Positions 41,168-49,617 of a stretch of DNA of 64,000 nt are shown piece by piece. The stretch lies in assembly GCF_013185915.1 (NCBI RefSeq), contig NZ_JAAZUH010000002.1, positions 682,001 to 746,000 on the forward strand. Reading direction: 5' to 3'. The stretch is from Stenotrophomonas bentonitica. GTDB taxonomy: Bacteria > Pseudomonadota > Gammaproteobacteria > Xanthomonadales > Xanthomonadaceae. The notes under the pieces are model-generated. The model saw only the letters and a list, made by a program, of their open reading frames with translations, did no database searches and was not told the origin of the DNA. How positions within the stretch are numbered: position 1 is the first letter of the stretch; each line of letters begins with the position of its first letter. The position numbers and the translations under genes were made by a program.

Positions 41168-41869
41168 TTACAGCGGCAGGTCGAACACCAGTACTTCGGC
41201 ATCATTGGCGTTCTCCAGCACCACCTGCGACTCGTCGGTGATCTGCAGCGCGTCGCCGGTGTCCAGGGTGATGCCGTTGACCTGCAGCTGGCCGCGGGCG
41301 ACCTGCACATAGGCGCCACGCTTCGCGCCAAGGGCAAGGTGCGCGCGCTCGTCGCCGTCCAGGATCGTCGCGTAGATGTTGGCGTCCTGATGGATCAGCA
41401 GCGAGCCATCGCGGCCGTCCTTCGAGGCGATCAGGCGCAGCTGGCCGCGCTTGGCCTCCGGGGCGAAGTGGGTTTCCTGGTAGCTCGGGGTGATGTTCTC
41501 GGTATCCGGGAACAGCCAGATCTGCAGGAAGTGCACGGTCTCGTCGGCCGAGTGGTTGAACTCGCTGTGGCTGACCCCGCTGCCGGCGCTCATGCGCTGC
41601 ACGTCGCCGTAGCGCAGCACCGAGCCGGTGCCCATCGAGTCCTTGTGCTCCAGCGCACCGCCCAGCACGTAGGAGACGATCTCCATGTTGCTGTGGCTGT
41701 GGGTGCCGAAGCCCTGGCCGCCGATCACCTTGTCCTCGTTGATCACCCGCAGCGGGCCGAAGCTGGTGTAGCGCGGGTCGTAGTAGTTGGCGAAGGAGAA
41801 GGTGTGCTGGGAGTTCAGCCAGCCATGGTTGGCCTGGCCACGGGTAGCGCTCTTGCGGATCTGCAGCAT
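41168..41869 (-). CDS. pirin-family bicupin protein (YhaK-like)
   Basis: The 233-residue protein opens with the pirin-family pattern (RKSATRGQANHGWLNSQHTF, FANYYDPRYTSFGPLRVINED). The metal-binding His residues of the N-terminal cupin appear in FGTHSHSNMEIVSYVL and SHSEFNHS. A C-terminal cupin half follows. Members include quercetin dioxygenases and redox sensors; YhaK is reported to be peroxide-sensitive. It is divergent from a LysR gene that may control it. Confidence 0.9.
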   Translation of the reverse strand: MLQIRKSATRGQANHGWLNSQHTFSFANYYDPRYTSFGPLRVINEDKVIGGQGFGTHSHSNMEIVSYVLGGALEHKDSMGTGSVLRYGDVQRMSAGSGVSHSEFNHSADETVHFLQIWLFPDTENITPSYQETHFAPEAKRGQLRLIASKDGRDGSLLIHQDANIYATILDGDERAHLALGAKRGAYVQVARGQLQVNGITLDTGDALQITDESQVVLENANDAEVLVFDLPL

Positions 41870-41977
41870 GGTGGTTCTCCTCGGGTGTTCGATGGTTTCG
41901 ATGGCGGTCCGGGGTGGTTTGGGCCGCCCCTTTCCTGTTGGGGCCCAGTATCCGCTTGCGCCTTCGCTTTGAAAAAC

Positions 41978-42010
41978 GGATAGTTTTGGCAGCCATCATC
42001 GAAAATTTCG
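41978..42010. promoter_or_regulatory. possible LysR operator in the pirin/LysR intergenic region
   Basis: CGAAAATTTCG (42000-42010), an 11-bp palindrome, ends 1 bp before the LysR ATG. A looser AAAACGGATAGTTTT (41973-41987) dyad precedes it. This is the most AT-rich stretch of the intergenic region, and LysR regulators usually bind dyads between divergent genes. There is no recognisable ribosome site for the LysR gene. Confidence 0.35.
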
Positions 42011-42011
42011 A

Positions 42012-42941
42012 ATGCTCAAGCTCAGCCTCGACGCGCTGCAGATCCTGGACGCCATCGACCGCCGCGGCTCGTTCGCCTCGGCCGGCAAGGAACTGCACAA
42101 GGTGCCCTCGACCATCTCCTACACCGTCTCCAAGCTGGAGCAGGACCTTGGGGTGCAGCTGTTCGACCGGATCGGCCCGCGCGCGGAGCTGACCGAGGCC
42201 GGCGTGGCCCTGCTCGAGGAGGGCCGGCACCTGCTGCGCGCGGCCCGCGAGCTGGAGATGCGGGTCCGCCGGGTCGCCTCCGGCTGGGAGGCCGAGCTGA
42301 CCCTGGGCATCGACTCGATGTTCCAGCCGGCGCTGCTGGCCGGGGACATCGCCGACTTCAGCGCGGTGGCCGAGCAGACCCGGGTGCGGATGATCAGCGA
42401 GGCGCTGTCGGGCACCTGGGAGGCGCTGCTGGACCGGCGTGCCGACCTGCTGGTGGGCGCGGCGGGCGAGGGCCCCAGTGGTGGCGGCTACGTGGTGGAG
42501 CCGCTGGGCGTGGTCCGCTTCGTGTTCGCGGTGGCGCCAGGGCACCCGCTGGCCGCGATGACCGAGCCGATGGGCCGGGAGCAGCTGGCCGCCCATTGCG
42601 CCATCGCCGTTGCCGACTCGGCGCGGCGGCTGCTGCCCCGTACCGTGGGCCTGCTGATGGGCCAGGACACCGTGACCGTGCCGGACATGCTCAGCAAGTA
42701 CCGGCTGCAGTGCGCCGGCCTGGGCTTCGGTTTCCTGCCCGAGCCCTACGTGCAGGCGGCGGTGGCGCAGGGGCGGCTGGTGGTGCGGCAGGTCGAGGAG
42801 CCCAAGCCGGACGAGACCTTCTGGCTGGCTTGGCGCACCGGCGAGGAGGGCGCGGCCCTGCGCTGGTGGCGCGAGCGCCTGCAGCAGCCCGGGCACATGG
42901 AAGCGTGGTGGGGGCAGATGCAGGGCTGGTTGGCATCCTGA
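42012..42941 (+). CDS. LysR-family transcriptional regulator
   Basis: The 309-residue protein has the N-terminal winged helix-turn-helix (residues 1-60: LDALQILDAIDRRGSFASAG, KVPSTISYTVSKLEQDLGVQLFDR). A periplasmic-binding-type effector domain follows (about 90-300). The divergent pirin gene is the natural first target. The substitution STISYTVSKLE is typical of a LysR subgroup found beside pirin or DoxX genes. The effector is unknown. Confidence 0.92.
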   Translation: MLKLSLDALQILDAIDRRGSFASAGKELHKVPSTISYTVSKLEQDLGVQLFDRIGPRAELTEAGVALLEEGRHLLRAARELEMRVRRVASGWEAELTLGIDSMFQPALLAGDIADFSAVAEQTRVRMISEALSGTWEALLDRRADLLVGAAGEGPSGGGYVVEPLGVVRFVFAVAPGHPLAAMTEPMGREQLAAHCAIAVADSARRLLPRTVGLLMGQDTVTVPDMLSKYRLQCAGLGFGFLPEPYVQAAVAQGRLVVRQVEEPKPDETFWLAWRTGEEGAALRWWRERLQQPGHMEAWWGQMQGWLAS

Positions 42942-43040
42942 ACGATTGCCGGCGTGTCACGGTTCGGTCATCTGGTTGCGGTAGAGGGGCCGCAGGCGCC
43001 TCGGTAACCTGCCGGGCTCCACGTCGTGCACCTGATTCCC

Positions 43041-44183
43041 ATGAAACGCCTCCTGCTGCTGTTGCTGGCGGGCGCCGGCCTCTGGCTGGCGGCCTGCTCG
43101 TCCCTTTCACCCCCGTCTGCCTCCACCTCGCTCAGTGACCGGCTGGTCGCGCCGGGTGGCGTCTCCACGCTGCTGGACACTGCCCGCATCGCCGAGGCGG
43201 TGGACGCGGTCCCCAACCGTCATGGTTTCGTGACCGGCCGCGCCGGCGTGCCGCTGTTCTGGCGTGCGTTCGACCCGGGCCGCTATGGCCTGCAGTACCA
43301 CTACCTGGCGCAGCATCACGACAACGGCGAGCCCTTGGATACCGGCCTGCAGCTGGCGCTGCCCACGCCGTTCCAGGCGCAGGCGCCGCGCGGCACCGTG
43401 GTGCTGCTGCACGGATGGATGATGAACGGCGATTCGATGCTGCCGTGGTCGCTGCAGCTGGCCCAGTCCGGCTACCGGGTGGTCACCATCGACCTGCGCA
43501 ACCACGGCCACTCCGGCGCCGGCCCCTCCGGCTACGGCACGTTCGAGTCCGACGATGTGATCGACGTGATCGACGCGCTGCAGGCGCGTGGTGAAGTCGT
43601 GGGACCGCTGTACTTGTTCGGCGTCTCCTACGGCGCGGCTACCGCGCTGTTCACCGCCGACAAGCTCGGCGACCGGGTCACCGGCGTGGTTGCGATGGAG
43701 TCGTTCGCCAATGCCGGCGACGCGATCCGCAGCATGATCCCGCACCTGATGTCGCTGCAACCCACCGCATGGAAGGCGCAGGCCATGGCCGCTTACGGGC
43801 GTTGGCTGTATGGCGGGCAGGACATCGACAAGGTGATCGCGGCGGCCAGCCAGCGCCTGGACCTGGACCTGGACCGCGTGGATGTCACCCGCGCGGTGGC
43901 GGACTCACGCGCGTGCGTGCTGCTGCTGCACGGCCAGGACGACGCGCATGTACCGGTCGGGCAGGGCCGTTTGATCGCGGCGGCCAGCGACCGCGTGCAG
44001 TACATCGAACTACGTGGCGAAGACCACATCACGCTGCCGCTGCGGCTGGACCTGCTGGGCGGGGTGGTGGACGACTGGCTGGCGCACGACGATCACGCCG
44101 GCGGCAAATGCCCGGCACCGGGACTGCCGGCAGAAGCGGACAGGCTGGCAATGGCAGATGCAATGTCCAAGCGCGCAGGGTAG
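43041..44183 (+). CDS. alpha/beta-hydrolase lipoprotein
   Basis: The 380-residue protein starts with a lipoprotein signal (KRLLLLLLAGAGLWLAAC, lipobox Cys near residue 18). An alpha/beta-hydrolase fold follows: oxyanion HGWMMNGDSM, VTIDLRNHGHSG, nucleophile elbow FGVSYGAAT with the catalytic Ser, a late Asp in LLHGQDDAHVP and His in GEDHITLPLR. It is likely an envelope-anchored esterase or lipase of unknown substrate. ATG 43041 is preferred over GTG 43026. Its TAG stop is supplied by the GTAG of the SMAG palindrome that follows. Confidence 0.85.
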   Translation: MKRLLLLLLAGAGLWLAACSSLSPPSASTSLSDRLVAPGGVSTLLDTARIAEAVDAVPNRHGFVTGRAGVPLFWRAFDPGRYGLQYHYLAQHHDNGEPLDTGLQLALPTPFQAQAPRGTVVLLHGWMMNGDSMLPWSLQLAQSGYRVVTIDLRNHGHSGAGPSGYGTFESDDVIDVIDALQARGEVVGPLYLFGVSYGAATALFTADKLGDRVTGVVAMESFANAGDAIRSMIPHLMSLQPTAWKAQAMAAYGRWLYGGQDIDKVIAAASQRLDLDLDRVDVTRAVADSRACVLLLHGQDDAHVPVGQGRLIAAASDRVQYIELRGEDHITLPLRLDLLGGVVDDWLAHDDHAGGKCPAPGLPAEADRLAMADAMSKRAG

Positions 44184-44204
44184 AGCCACGCCCTGCGTGG
44201 CTGC
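44180..44204 (+). repeat. SMAG-type palindrome
   Basis: GTAGAGCCACGCCCT with GCGTGGC arm; its TAG (44181-44183) is the stop codon of the preceding hydrolase gene. Confidence 0.85.
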
Positions 44205-44216
44205 ACGGCCCGACCA

Positions 44217-44245
44217 AACAAAAAAGGCAGCCCATGGCTGCCTTC
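44217..44245 (-). terminator. Rho-independent terminator of the tRNA-Arg transcript
   Basis: On the minus strand AAGGCAGCC-ATGG-GCTGCC is followed by TTTTTT, 17 bp past the third tRNA-Arg gene in transcription order. Confidence 0.8.
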
Positions 44246-44261
44246 TTTCTCATCGCTGCAA

Positions 44262-44338
44262 TGGTGCGCCCGGAGAGATTCGAACTCCCGACCGCCTGGT
44301 TCGTAGCCAGGTACTCTATCCAACTGAGCTACGGGCGC
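44262..44338 (-). tRNA. tRNA-Arg(ACG), copy distal to promoter
   Basis: 77-nt tRNA with GCGCCCG / CGGGCGC acceptor stem, encoded CCA, and anticodon loop CTACGAA (anticodon ACG, read as ICG after deamination). The sequence is identical to the two copies upstream. Confidence 0.97.
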
Positions 44339-44364
44339 ATTTGCATTGATGTGTCGCGATGTAA

Positions 44365-44441
44365 TGGTGCGCCCGGAGAGATTCGAACTCCCGACCGCCT
44401 GGTTCGTAGCCAGGTACTCTATCCAACTGAGCTACGGGCGC
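44365..44441 (-). tRNA. tRNA-Arg(ACG), middle copy
   Basis: Identical 77-nt copy with encoded CCA. Spacers of 26 and 32 bp separate it from its neighbours. Confidence 0.97.
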
Positions 44442-44473
44442 ATTTACATCACGTTTTTCTACAACCCTGTTGA

Positions 44474-44550
44474 TGGTGCGCCCGGAGAGATTCGAACTCC
44501 CGACCGCCTGGTTCGTAGCCAGGTACTCTATCCAACTGAGCTACGGGCGC
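44474..44550 (-). tRNA. tRNA-Arg(ACG), copy next to promoter
   Basis: Identical 77-nt copy with encoded CCA, 16 bp downstream of a strong promoter on the minus strand. Confidence 0.97.
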
Positions 44551-44565
44551 GTCAACAGGAGCGGA

Positions 44566-44594
44566 ATTATGCGGATCGACGCCGCATCCGTCAA
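44566..44594 (-). promoter_or_regulatory. promoter of the tRNA-Arg triplet
   Basis: On the minus strand TTGACG (44594-44589), a 17-bp spacer and CATAAT (44571-44566). Near-consensus sigma-70 promoter; the first tRNA begins 16 bp downstream of the -10. Confidence 0.75.
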
Positions 44595-44611
44595 CGTTTT
44601 TGTGAAGGACT

Positions 44612-45451
44612 TCATTCAAATGAATGAAAAAGCGCCTTCACCACGGCATCCGGCGACTTCATCCACGCGAAGTGATCGGCCCGCGTGCCAAGCGTGTCGG
44701 CGGGCAGAACCGACAGCGTTGCAGCGACCTGCGGCAGCTTGGCCAGCAGGCCCTGCATGGAGCTGGCAGGGGCGAACCAGTCGTCTGCCAGCACCACCGC
44801 GCTGGCCTGGCCGTGCAGCCGGCGCATGCCGGCTTCCAGGTCGGCGCTGATGCCCACGCCCGCGTAGTGGTTGCACCGCCCGACGCGCGCCCAGTCGGCG
44901 ATCAGCCCGCGCGCCTCGGTGCCGCCAAAGCCCAGCCGGCGCCCGTGCAGCACGCCCTGGCGCTGCGCCAGCCACGGCAGGAAGCGGTACACCAGCGGCA
45001 GCAGCCACCCGCGCGGGGCGGGGAAGGTGCGCCAGTACGGGGTGCCGGTGGCGACCAGCCAGAACCGGGCGAACAGATCCGGGTGCTGCCCGGCGAACAC
45101 GCAGGCCAGCTGGCCGCCCAGGCTGTGCCCGCCAATGATCAGCGGCGCGTTGCCGTGCAGGCGGATCGCCGCCAGGCTGGCCGGCAGGTCCTGTTCGAGG
45201 ATCTCGCGGTAGCCCCAGTCGCGCTCGCGCGAAGGGCGCAGGCTGCTGCTGCCGTTGCCACGCCATTCGTGCAGGAACACGGCGATACCGTGCGCGGCCA
45301 GCGCGTCGGCAAACGGCTCGTAGTTGCGCGCCGACACGCCCAGTGCCGGCAGCCACAGCAGCTGCGCGCGCGGCTGCGCCGGGATCCGCGCGATCAGTTC
45401 GAAATGGTGGCCGTCGGTGGTCTCGACCGGAACCCGCACGGAACGGGTCAT
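44612..45451 (-). CDS. alpha/beta-fold hydrolase
   Basis: The 279-residue cytoplasmic protein begins TRSVRVPVETTDGHHFEL. It has an alpha/beta-hydrolase core with LLWLPALGVSARNYEPFADAL, FLHEWRGNGSSS and the nucleophile elbow IGGHSLGGQLAC. A C-terminal His-containing segment (TRADHFAWM) completes the triad region. A larger frame upstream lies inside thiD. Its ATG overlaps the thiD stop (ATGA), so the two are coupled, but I see no thiamine-specific feature. Its substrate is unknown. Confidence 0.8.
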   Translation of the reverse strand: MTRSVRVPVETTDGHHFELIARIPAQPRAQLLWLPALGVSARNYEPFADALAAHGIAVFLHEWRGNGSSSLRPSRERDWGYREILEQDLPASLAAIRLHGNAPLIIGGHSLGGQLACVFAGQHPDLFARFWLVATGTPYWRTFPAPRGWLLPLVYRFLPWLAQRQGVLHGRRLGFGGTEARGLIADWARVGRCNHYAGVGISADLEAGMRRLHGQASAVVLADDWFAPASSMQGLLAKLPQVAATLSVLPADTLGTRADHFAWMKSPDAVVKALFHSFE

Positions 45452-46257
45452 GCCGGCCGACCCGCGCCGAAGTGGTCGAGCACCAGTACCGCGCTGCGGC
45501 CGGGCATGTAACCGCCCTGCAGTGCGCGCGCGACGTAATCGATGCCGGCTTCGCAGGCGTTGGGCAGCGAGAGCCCGCAGCACAGCTGGGCCGCAATGGC
45601 CGAGGCCAGCGTGCAGCCGGTGCCGTGCGCGTCGACCGGCAGGCGTGCGTGGATGAACTCCTCGCGGGTGACGCCGTCGAAGTAGCGGTCGATCACGCGC
45701 GCGCCTTCGGCCAGGTGTCCGCCCTTGAGCAGCACCGCACCCGCGCCGAGATCGAGCAGCGCCGCAGCGGCATCCTCGGCCTCGTCGGCGGTTTCAATCG
45801 GGTGGCCCAGCAGCAGCTCGGCTTCGGGGATGTTCGGGGTCAGCAGCGTGGCGAGCGGCAACAGCCGCGTGCGCAGTGCCTGCAACGCGCTGTCCTCGAG
45901 TAGTTTCGCGCCGCTGGTGGCGACCATCACCGGATCCACGATCACATGGGTCGGGCGATGGCGTTGCAGGGCATCGGCGACCAGCTCGATCACCCCGGCA
46001 TTGGCCAACATGCCCAGCTTGACCGCATGGATGTCGAAGTCGGCAAAGCACGCGTCGATCTGCGCCTGCAGGAAGTCCAGCGGCGGCACGTGCACCGCAG
46101 TGACCCCGCGCGTGTTCTGTGCAGTGAGTGCGGCAATCGCCGACAGGCCGTGCACGCGGTGCGCGGCAAAGGCCTTCAGGTCGGCCTGGATCCCGGCACC
46201 ACCGCCGGAATCGGAGCCGGCGATGGTGAGGGCGGAAACGGGAGTCGATGGGCTCAT
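45448..46257 (-). CDS. thiD: hydroxymethylpyrimidine/phosphomethylpyrimidine kinase
   Basis: ThiD phosphorylates HMP twice to HMP-PP for thiamine synthesis. The 269-residue ribokinase-fold protein has ALTIAGSDSGGGAGIQADLKAF, the GMLANAGVIELVA segment, VIVDPVMVATSGAKLL and the ATP/anion-hole motif DAHGTGCTLASAIAA. ATG 46257 was chosen by family start; the frame extends upstream into a palindromic region. No other thiamine gene is adjacent. Confidence 0.94.
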   Translation of the reverse strand: MSPSTPVSALTIAGSDSGGGAGIQADLKAFAAHRVHGLSAIAALTAQNTRGVTAVHVPPLDFLQAQIDACFADFDIHAVKLGMLANAGVIELVADALQRHRPTHVIVDPVMVATSGAKLLEDSALQALRTRLLPLATLLTPNIPEAELLLGHPIETADEAEDAAAALLDLGAGAVLLKGGHLAEGARVIDRYFDGVTREEFIHARLPVDAHGTGCTLASAIAAQLCCGLSLPNACEAGIDYVARALQGGYMPGRSAVLVLDHFGAGRPA

Positions 46258-46294
46258 GCCCCGATTGTGGAGCAGGCCATCGCCGGCTGCCAGC

Positions 46295-46320
46295 GTAGCG
46301 ACACGCCATGCGTGTCCCAC
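46295..46320 (+). repeat. SMAG-like palindrome
   Basis: GTAGCGACACGCCATGCGTG is a degenerate GTAG-headed hairpin between thiD and the lipoprotein gene; a related GCACGCATGGCGTA follows at about 46341. Confidence 0.55.
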
Positions 46321-46354
46321 GGAACGCCGGTACCGCTCAGGCACGCATGGCGTA

Positions 46355-46852
46355 TCAGTACGGCCCGTTGAACAGCACCTCGGAGAACTGGTTCGTGGCC
46401 GGATCAAACACCGCGCCCCAGAACATCCGTCCGCCATCGCAGACGCGGATCGCCTCGCGCGAGGGATCCACATCGCTGTGGTCGGGCAGGCGGAAGGCGT
46501 TGAGGTAGATCACCCTGCGTCCTTCCATTTCAATACCAACGTACTGCCGGTTGAAATCGGTGACCCCGGGAATCTGCGCGGCCAGCGTCGGCAGCTGCGC
46601 TTCCAGCTGCTCGACCTGCTGGCGGCTCGGCGCCCAGTAGCCGGTGACCCGGCCCGGGGTCTGGCCCGGGCTGGGACGCGAGCAGGTGTCGAGCACCTGC
46701 GCGACGATCACCGGGCGGGTCACCACCCAGGACTGGCCGGTCTTGACCGCTGTCGGCACGGTCGCGCCGGGACGCGTATTGGCGGGCGTGCACGCCGCCG
46801 CCAGCGCGGCGAGCGCCAGCGGCACGACTGCACGTGACAGGGAACGGTTCAC
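46355..46852 (-). CDS. hypothetical lipoprotein
   Basis: The 165-residue product starts at GTG 46852 after a GGAGG box and overlaps the phoH stop (GTGA). It has a lipoprotein signal (AVVPLALAALAAAC). A mature domain containing VAQVLDTCSRPSPGQ, PGVTDFNRQYVGIEMEGRRVIYLNAF and VCDGGRMFWGAVFDP follows, with two Cys that could pair. I do not recognise a functional family. Co-transcription with phoH gives no firm clue to its role. Confidence 0.75.
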   Translation of the reverse strand: MNRSLSRAVVPLALAALAAACTPANTRPGATVPTAVKTGQSWVVTRPVIVAQVLDTCSRPSPGQTPGRVTGYWAPSRQQVEQLEAQLPTLAAQIPGVTDFNRQYVGIEMEGRRVIYLNAFRLPDHSDVDPSREAIRVCDGGRMFWGAVFDPATNQFSEVLFNGPY

Positions 46853-48249
46853 AACACCTCCGAAGCGTAGTCGGCCAGGCGCGAACGCTCGCCCCGGCGC
46901 AGCGTGATGTGCGCGCTGTGCGGCCAGTTCTTGAAGCGGTCCACCGCGTAGGTCAGGCCCGAGGTGGTTTCGGTCAGGTACGGGGTGTCGATCTGTTCGA
47001 CGTTGCCCAGGCAGACAATCTTGGTGCCGGGGCCGGCACGGGTGATCAGCGTCTTCATCTGCTTGGGGGTGAGGTTCTGCGCCTCGTCCAGGATCAGGTA
47101 GCGCGACAGGAAGGTGCGGCCGCGCATGAAGTTCAGCGAGCGGATCTTGATCCGGCTGGCAATCAGGTCGTTGGTCGCCGCGCGTCCCCACGCACCGCCT
47201 TCCTGGGTGTGGGTGAGCACTTCCAGGTTGTCGGTCAGCGCGCCCATCCACGGCGTCATCTTTTCTTCTTCGGTGCCGGGCAGGAAGCCGATGTCCTCGC
47301 CGACGCTGACCGTGGCGCGGGTCATGATGATCTCGCGGTAGCGCTGCTGGTCCATGGTCTGGGCCAGGCCGGCGGCCAGCGCCAGCAGGGTCTTGCCGGT
47401 ACCGGCGGTGCCGAGCAGGGTGACGAAGTCGATCTCCGGGTCCATCAGCGCGTTGAGCGCGAAGTTCTGCTCGCGGTTGCGCGCGCTGATGCCCCACACC
47501 GCGTGGCTGCCATGACGGTAGTCGTTGACCAGCGACAGGATCACCTTGCCGCTGGGATCGACCTTGGCCACGCGCAGTTCGACTTCGTCGTCGCCGGGCA
47601 GGTAGGCGTACTGGTTCGGGTGCCAGTCTTCGTCGTCGCTGGCGTGGATCTCGTAGCTGGTGCGGCCCTTGTCGCTCCAGCTGCGCAGGTCGTCGGTGTG
47701 CTTCTTCCAGAAATCTTCCGGCAGTTCGGTGGCGCCGGTGTAGAGCAGGCTGAAATCGTCCAGCGCGCGGTCGTTCTCGTAGTCTTCGGACACGATCCCG
47801 GCGATCGCCGCCTTGATCCGCAGGTTGATGTCCTTGGAGACGAACACCACCGGAATGTCCGGGGTCTGTTCCTTCAGCGCGAGGATCGCACCGAGGATGG
47901 CGTTGTCCGGAATCACCGCGCCGAAACTTTTGCCGGCGTCGAAGTGGCTGGTCTGGAAGCGCAGCAGGCCCACGCTCTGCTTGCCGCGCAGCTGCAGCCC
48001 GTTGGGACGCTGCAGCGGGATGCCGTCGGCCAGGTTGTCCAGGCCCGAGGCCTGCACCAGCTCGTTGAGGAAGCGGCTCACCTGGCGGGCGTTGCGGCTC
48101 GCTTCGGAGGTGCCCTTCTTGCCGTTGTCCAGCTCTTCGATCACCTGCATCGGCAGGTAGACATCATGCTCCTCGAACTTGAACAGCGCGGTTGGATCGT
48201 GCATCAGCACGTTGGTATCCAGTACGTAGATGCGCTTGCCTCGGGTCAT
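46849..48249 (-). CDS. PhoH-family protein with N-terminal PIN domain
   Basis: The 466-residue protein fuses a PIN ribonuclease-like domain (residues 1-150, KRIYVLDTNVLMHDP) to a PhoH P-loop ATPase (about 245-460). The ATPase has Walker [35 protein letters not shown] and VCLGNVEQIDTPYL. This architecture (PhoH2/YlaK type) is associated with RNA unwinding and cleavage. ATG 48249 was chosen for its AGGAA box seven bases upstream; other Mets lie 2 and 10 codons earlier. Confidence 0.92.
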   Translation of the reverse strand: MTRGKRIYVLDTNVLMHDPTALFKFEEHDVYLPMQVIEELDNGKKGTSEASRNARQVSRFLNELVQASGLDNLADGIPLQRPNGLQLRGKQSVGLLRFQTSHFDAGKSFGAVIPDNAILGAILALKEQTPDIPVVFVSKDINLRIKAAIAGIVSEDYENDRALDDFSLLYTGATELPEDFWKKHTDDLRSWSDKGRTSYEIHASDDEDWHPNQYAYLPGDDEVELRVAKVDPSGKVILSLVNDYRHGSHAVWGISARNREQNFALNALMDPEIDFVTLLGTAGTGKTLLALAAGLAQTMDQQRYREIIMTRATVSVGEDIGFLPGTEEEKMTPWMGALTDNLEVLTHTQEGGAWGRAATNDLIASRIKIRSLNFMRGRTFLSRYLILDEAQNLTPKQMKTLITRAGPGTKIVCLGNVEQIDTPYLTETTSGLTYAVDRFKNWPHSAHITLRRGERSRLADYASEVL

Positions 48250-48331
48250 CGTCATTTCCTGGTGGCAGAACAGGGACAAGCCATCACGGCCTGCGGGGCA
48301 GGGTGATGGCCATTGCGGGGTGCCGGGTTGG

Positions 48332-48811
48332 TCACTGGGTTTTCGCGGCCTTCAGGGCTTCAAGGACGGACTGCGCGTGGCCGGCGACTTTCACCTTGCG
48401 CCACGACTGCACGATACGACTGTCGGGAGAAATGAGGAAGGTGCTGCGTTCGATGCCGCGCACCTGCTTGCCGTACATGTTCTTCAGCTTGATGACGTCG
48501 AAGGCGGTGCACAGCGCTTCGTCGGCGTCGCTGATGAGCGGGAAGGCGAACCCCTGCTTGGCGCAGAAGTTGTCGTGCGACTTCACCGAGTCGCGCGAGA
48601 CGCCCAGCACGCGGGCGCCGGCGCGTTTGAACTGCGGCAGCAGGGCGTTGAAGTCGATGCCCTCGGTGGTGCACCCGGGGGTGCTGTCCTTGGGGTAGAA
48701 GTACAGCACCAGCCACTGGCCGGCCAGCGCGCCGAGGGTGGTGCTGTCGCCGCCGGACAACGCCAGCGGAAGCGAAAGGGTGGTGCTGTCCAGGGTATCG
48801 CCGTTGTTCAT
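48332..48811 (-). CDS. bcp: thiol peroxidase Bcp (peroxiredoxin Q)
   Basis: Bcp reduces hydrogen and organic peroxides using thioredoxin. In the 159-residue protein the peroxidatic Cys47 lies in DSTPGCTTEG. The Cys found five residues later in E. coli Bcp is absent; Cys83 (HDNFCAKQG) matches the distant resolving Cys described for the Xanthomonas enzyme. YFYPKDSTPG and RSTFLISPDSRI are family motifs. It lies between phoH and gcvR on the same strand. Confidence 0.93.
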   Translation of the reverse strand: MNNGDTLDSTTLSLPLALSGGDSTTLGALAGQWLVLYFYPKDSTPGCTTEGIDFNALLPQFKRAGARVLGVSRDSVKSHDNFCAKQGFAFPLISDADEALCTAFDVIKLKNMYGKQVRGIERSTFLISPDSRIVQSWRKVKVAGHAQSVLEALKAAKTQ

Positions 48812-48892
48812 GAGGTCCTTGCTGCGGAGCCTGAGTGACGCGTTTTACAACTGCATGAAACACCGCGCCCGGGTGACGGGCGCGCGAAACCG

Positions 48893-49453
48893 TCAGAACT
48901 TCATCGGGTCCATGATCGCGTCCAGGTTCAGGTGGTCGCAGAACTCGAGGAAATCGTCGCGCAGGGCGGCGATGTGCATGTTGGCCGGCACGCCGATGGT
49001 GACCTGCGCCGAGAACATCTCCGCGCCGGTCTGCATGGCGCGGTAGCGGGTGCTCTGCAGGTTTTCGATGGTGATGCCCTGGCGGTCGAAGAAGTCGGCC
49101 AGCTGGAACAGGATGCCGGGCTTGTCGGCGGCGATCACTTCGACGATGTAGGGCAGCAGGTTGGACTGCGCCTGCTTGGCGCCGGTGCGGTACCACACCA
49201 GCTTCAGGCCTTCCTCGCGCTCGAGCCGGGTCAGCATGGCTTCCAGCTTGGCCACTGCGTCCCAGGAGCCGGTCGCCAGGGCGGTGACCGAGACGTCGCG
49301 GCCCACGGTGGACAGGCGGGCGTCGACCAGGTTGCAGCCGCTGTCGGCGATGCGCCGGGTGACGGGCAGCAGGGGGGACTCCGGATGCGTCGTGTAGGCG
49401 TTGATCAGGAGGTGGTTTTCGGTCGGCGCAGGCCGCGGCGTGGTGTCGGTCAA
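48893..49453 (-). CDS. gcvR: GcvR-type ACT-domain regulator
   Basis: The 186-residue protein has two ACT domains (about residues 14-85 and 100-180), as in glycine cleavage repressor GcvR. Segments include HLLINAYTTHPESPLLPVTRRIADSGCNLVDARL and KPGILFQLADFFDRQGITIENLQS. GcvR proteins bind glycine and control GcvA in E. coli. The start is uncertain: TTG 49453 gives the usual family length, while an ATG at 49546 would overlap the dapA promoter region. It is divergent from dapA. Confidence 0.85.
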   Translation of the reverse strand: MTDTTPRPAPTENHLLINAYTTHPESPLLPVTRRIADSGCNLVDARLSTVGRDVSVTALATGSWDAVAKLEAMLTRLEREEGLKLVWYRTGAKQAQSNLLPYIVEVIAADKPGILFQLADFFDRQGITIENLQSTRYRAMQTGAEMFSAQVTIGVPANMHIAALRDDFLEFCDHLNLDAIMDPMKF

Positions 49454-49617
49454 GGGGGTTCCGGTAATGCGGGGTGAGTCTGAACGGCGCCGAGGGGCGC
49501 ACGTTCGCCGGAGTCCAGCATACTTGCCCGCGCTTTCGACCCGCAAGTAACATGCAACGTACCTCCGGCCGCGCTTTTCCGCGGCCTTTGGCCCCCTTAC
49601 TTCCGAGCATCGTTTCC

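Noticed and set aside
44274..44583. Short plus-strand frames containing VRPERFELPTAWFVARYS repeats
   Set aside because: This is the well-known false translation of the antisense of tRNA-Arg genes.
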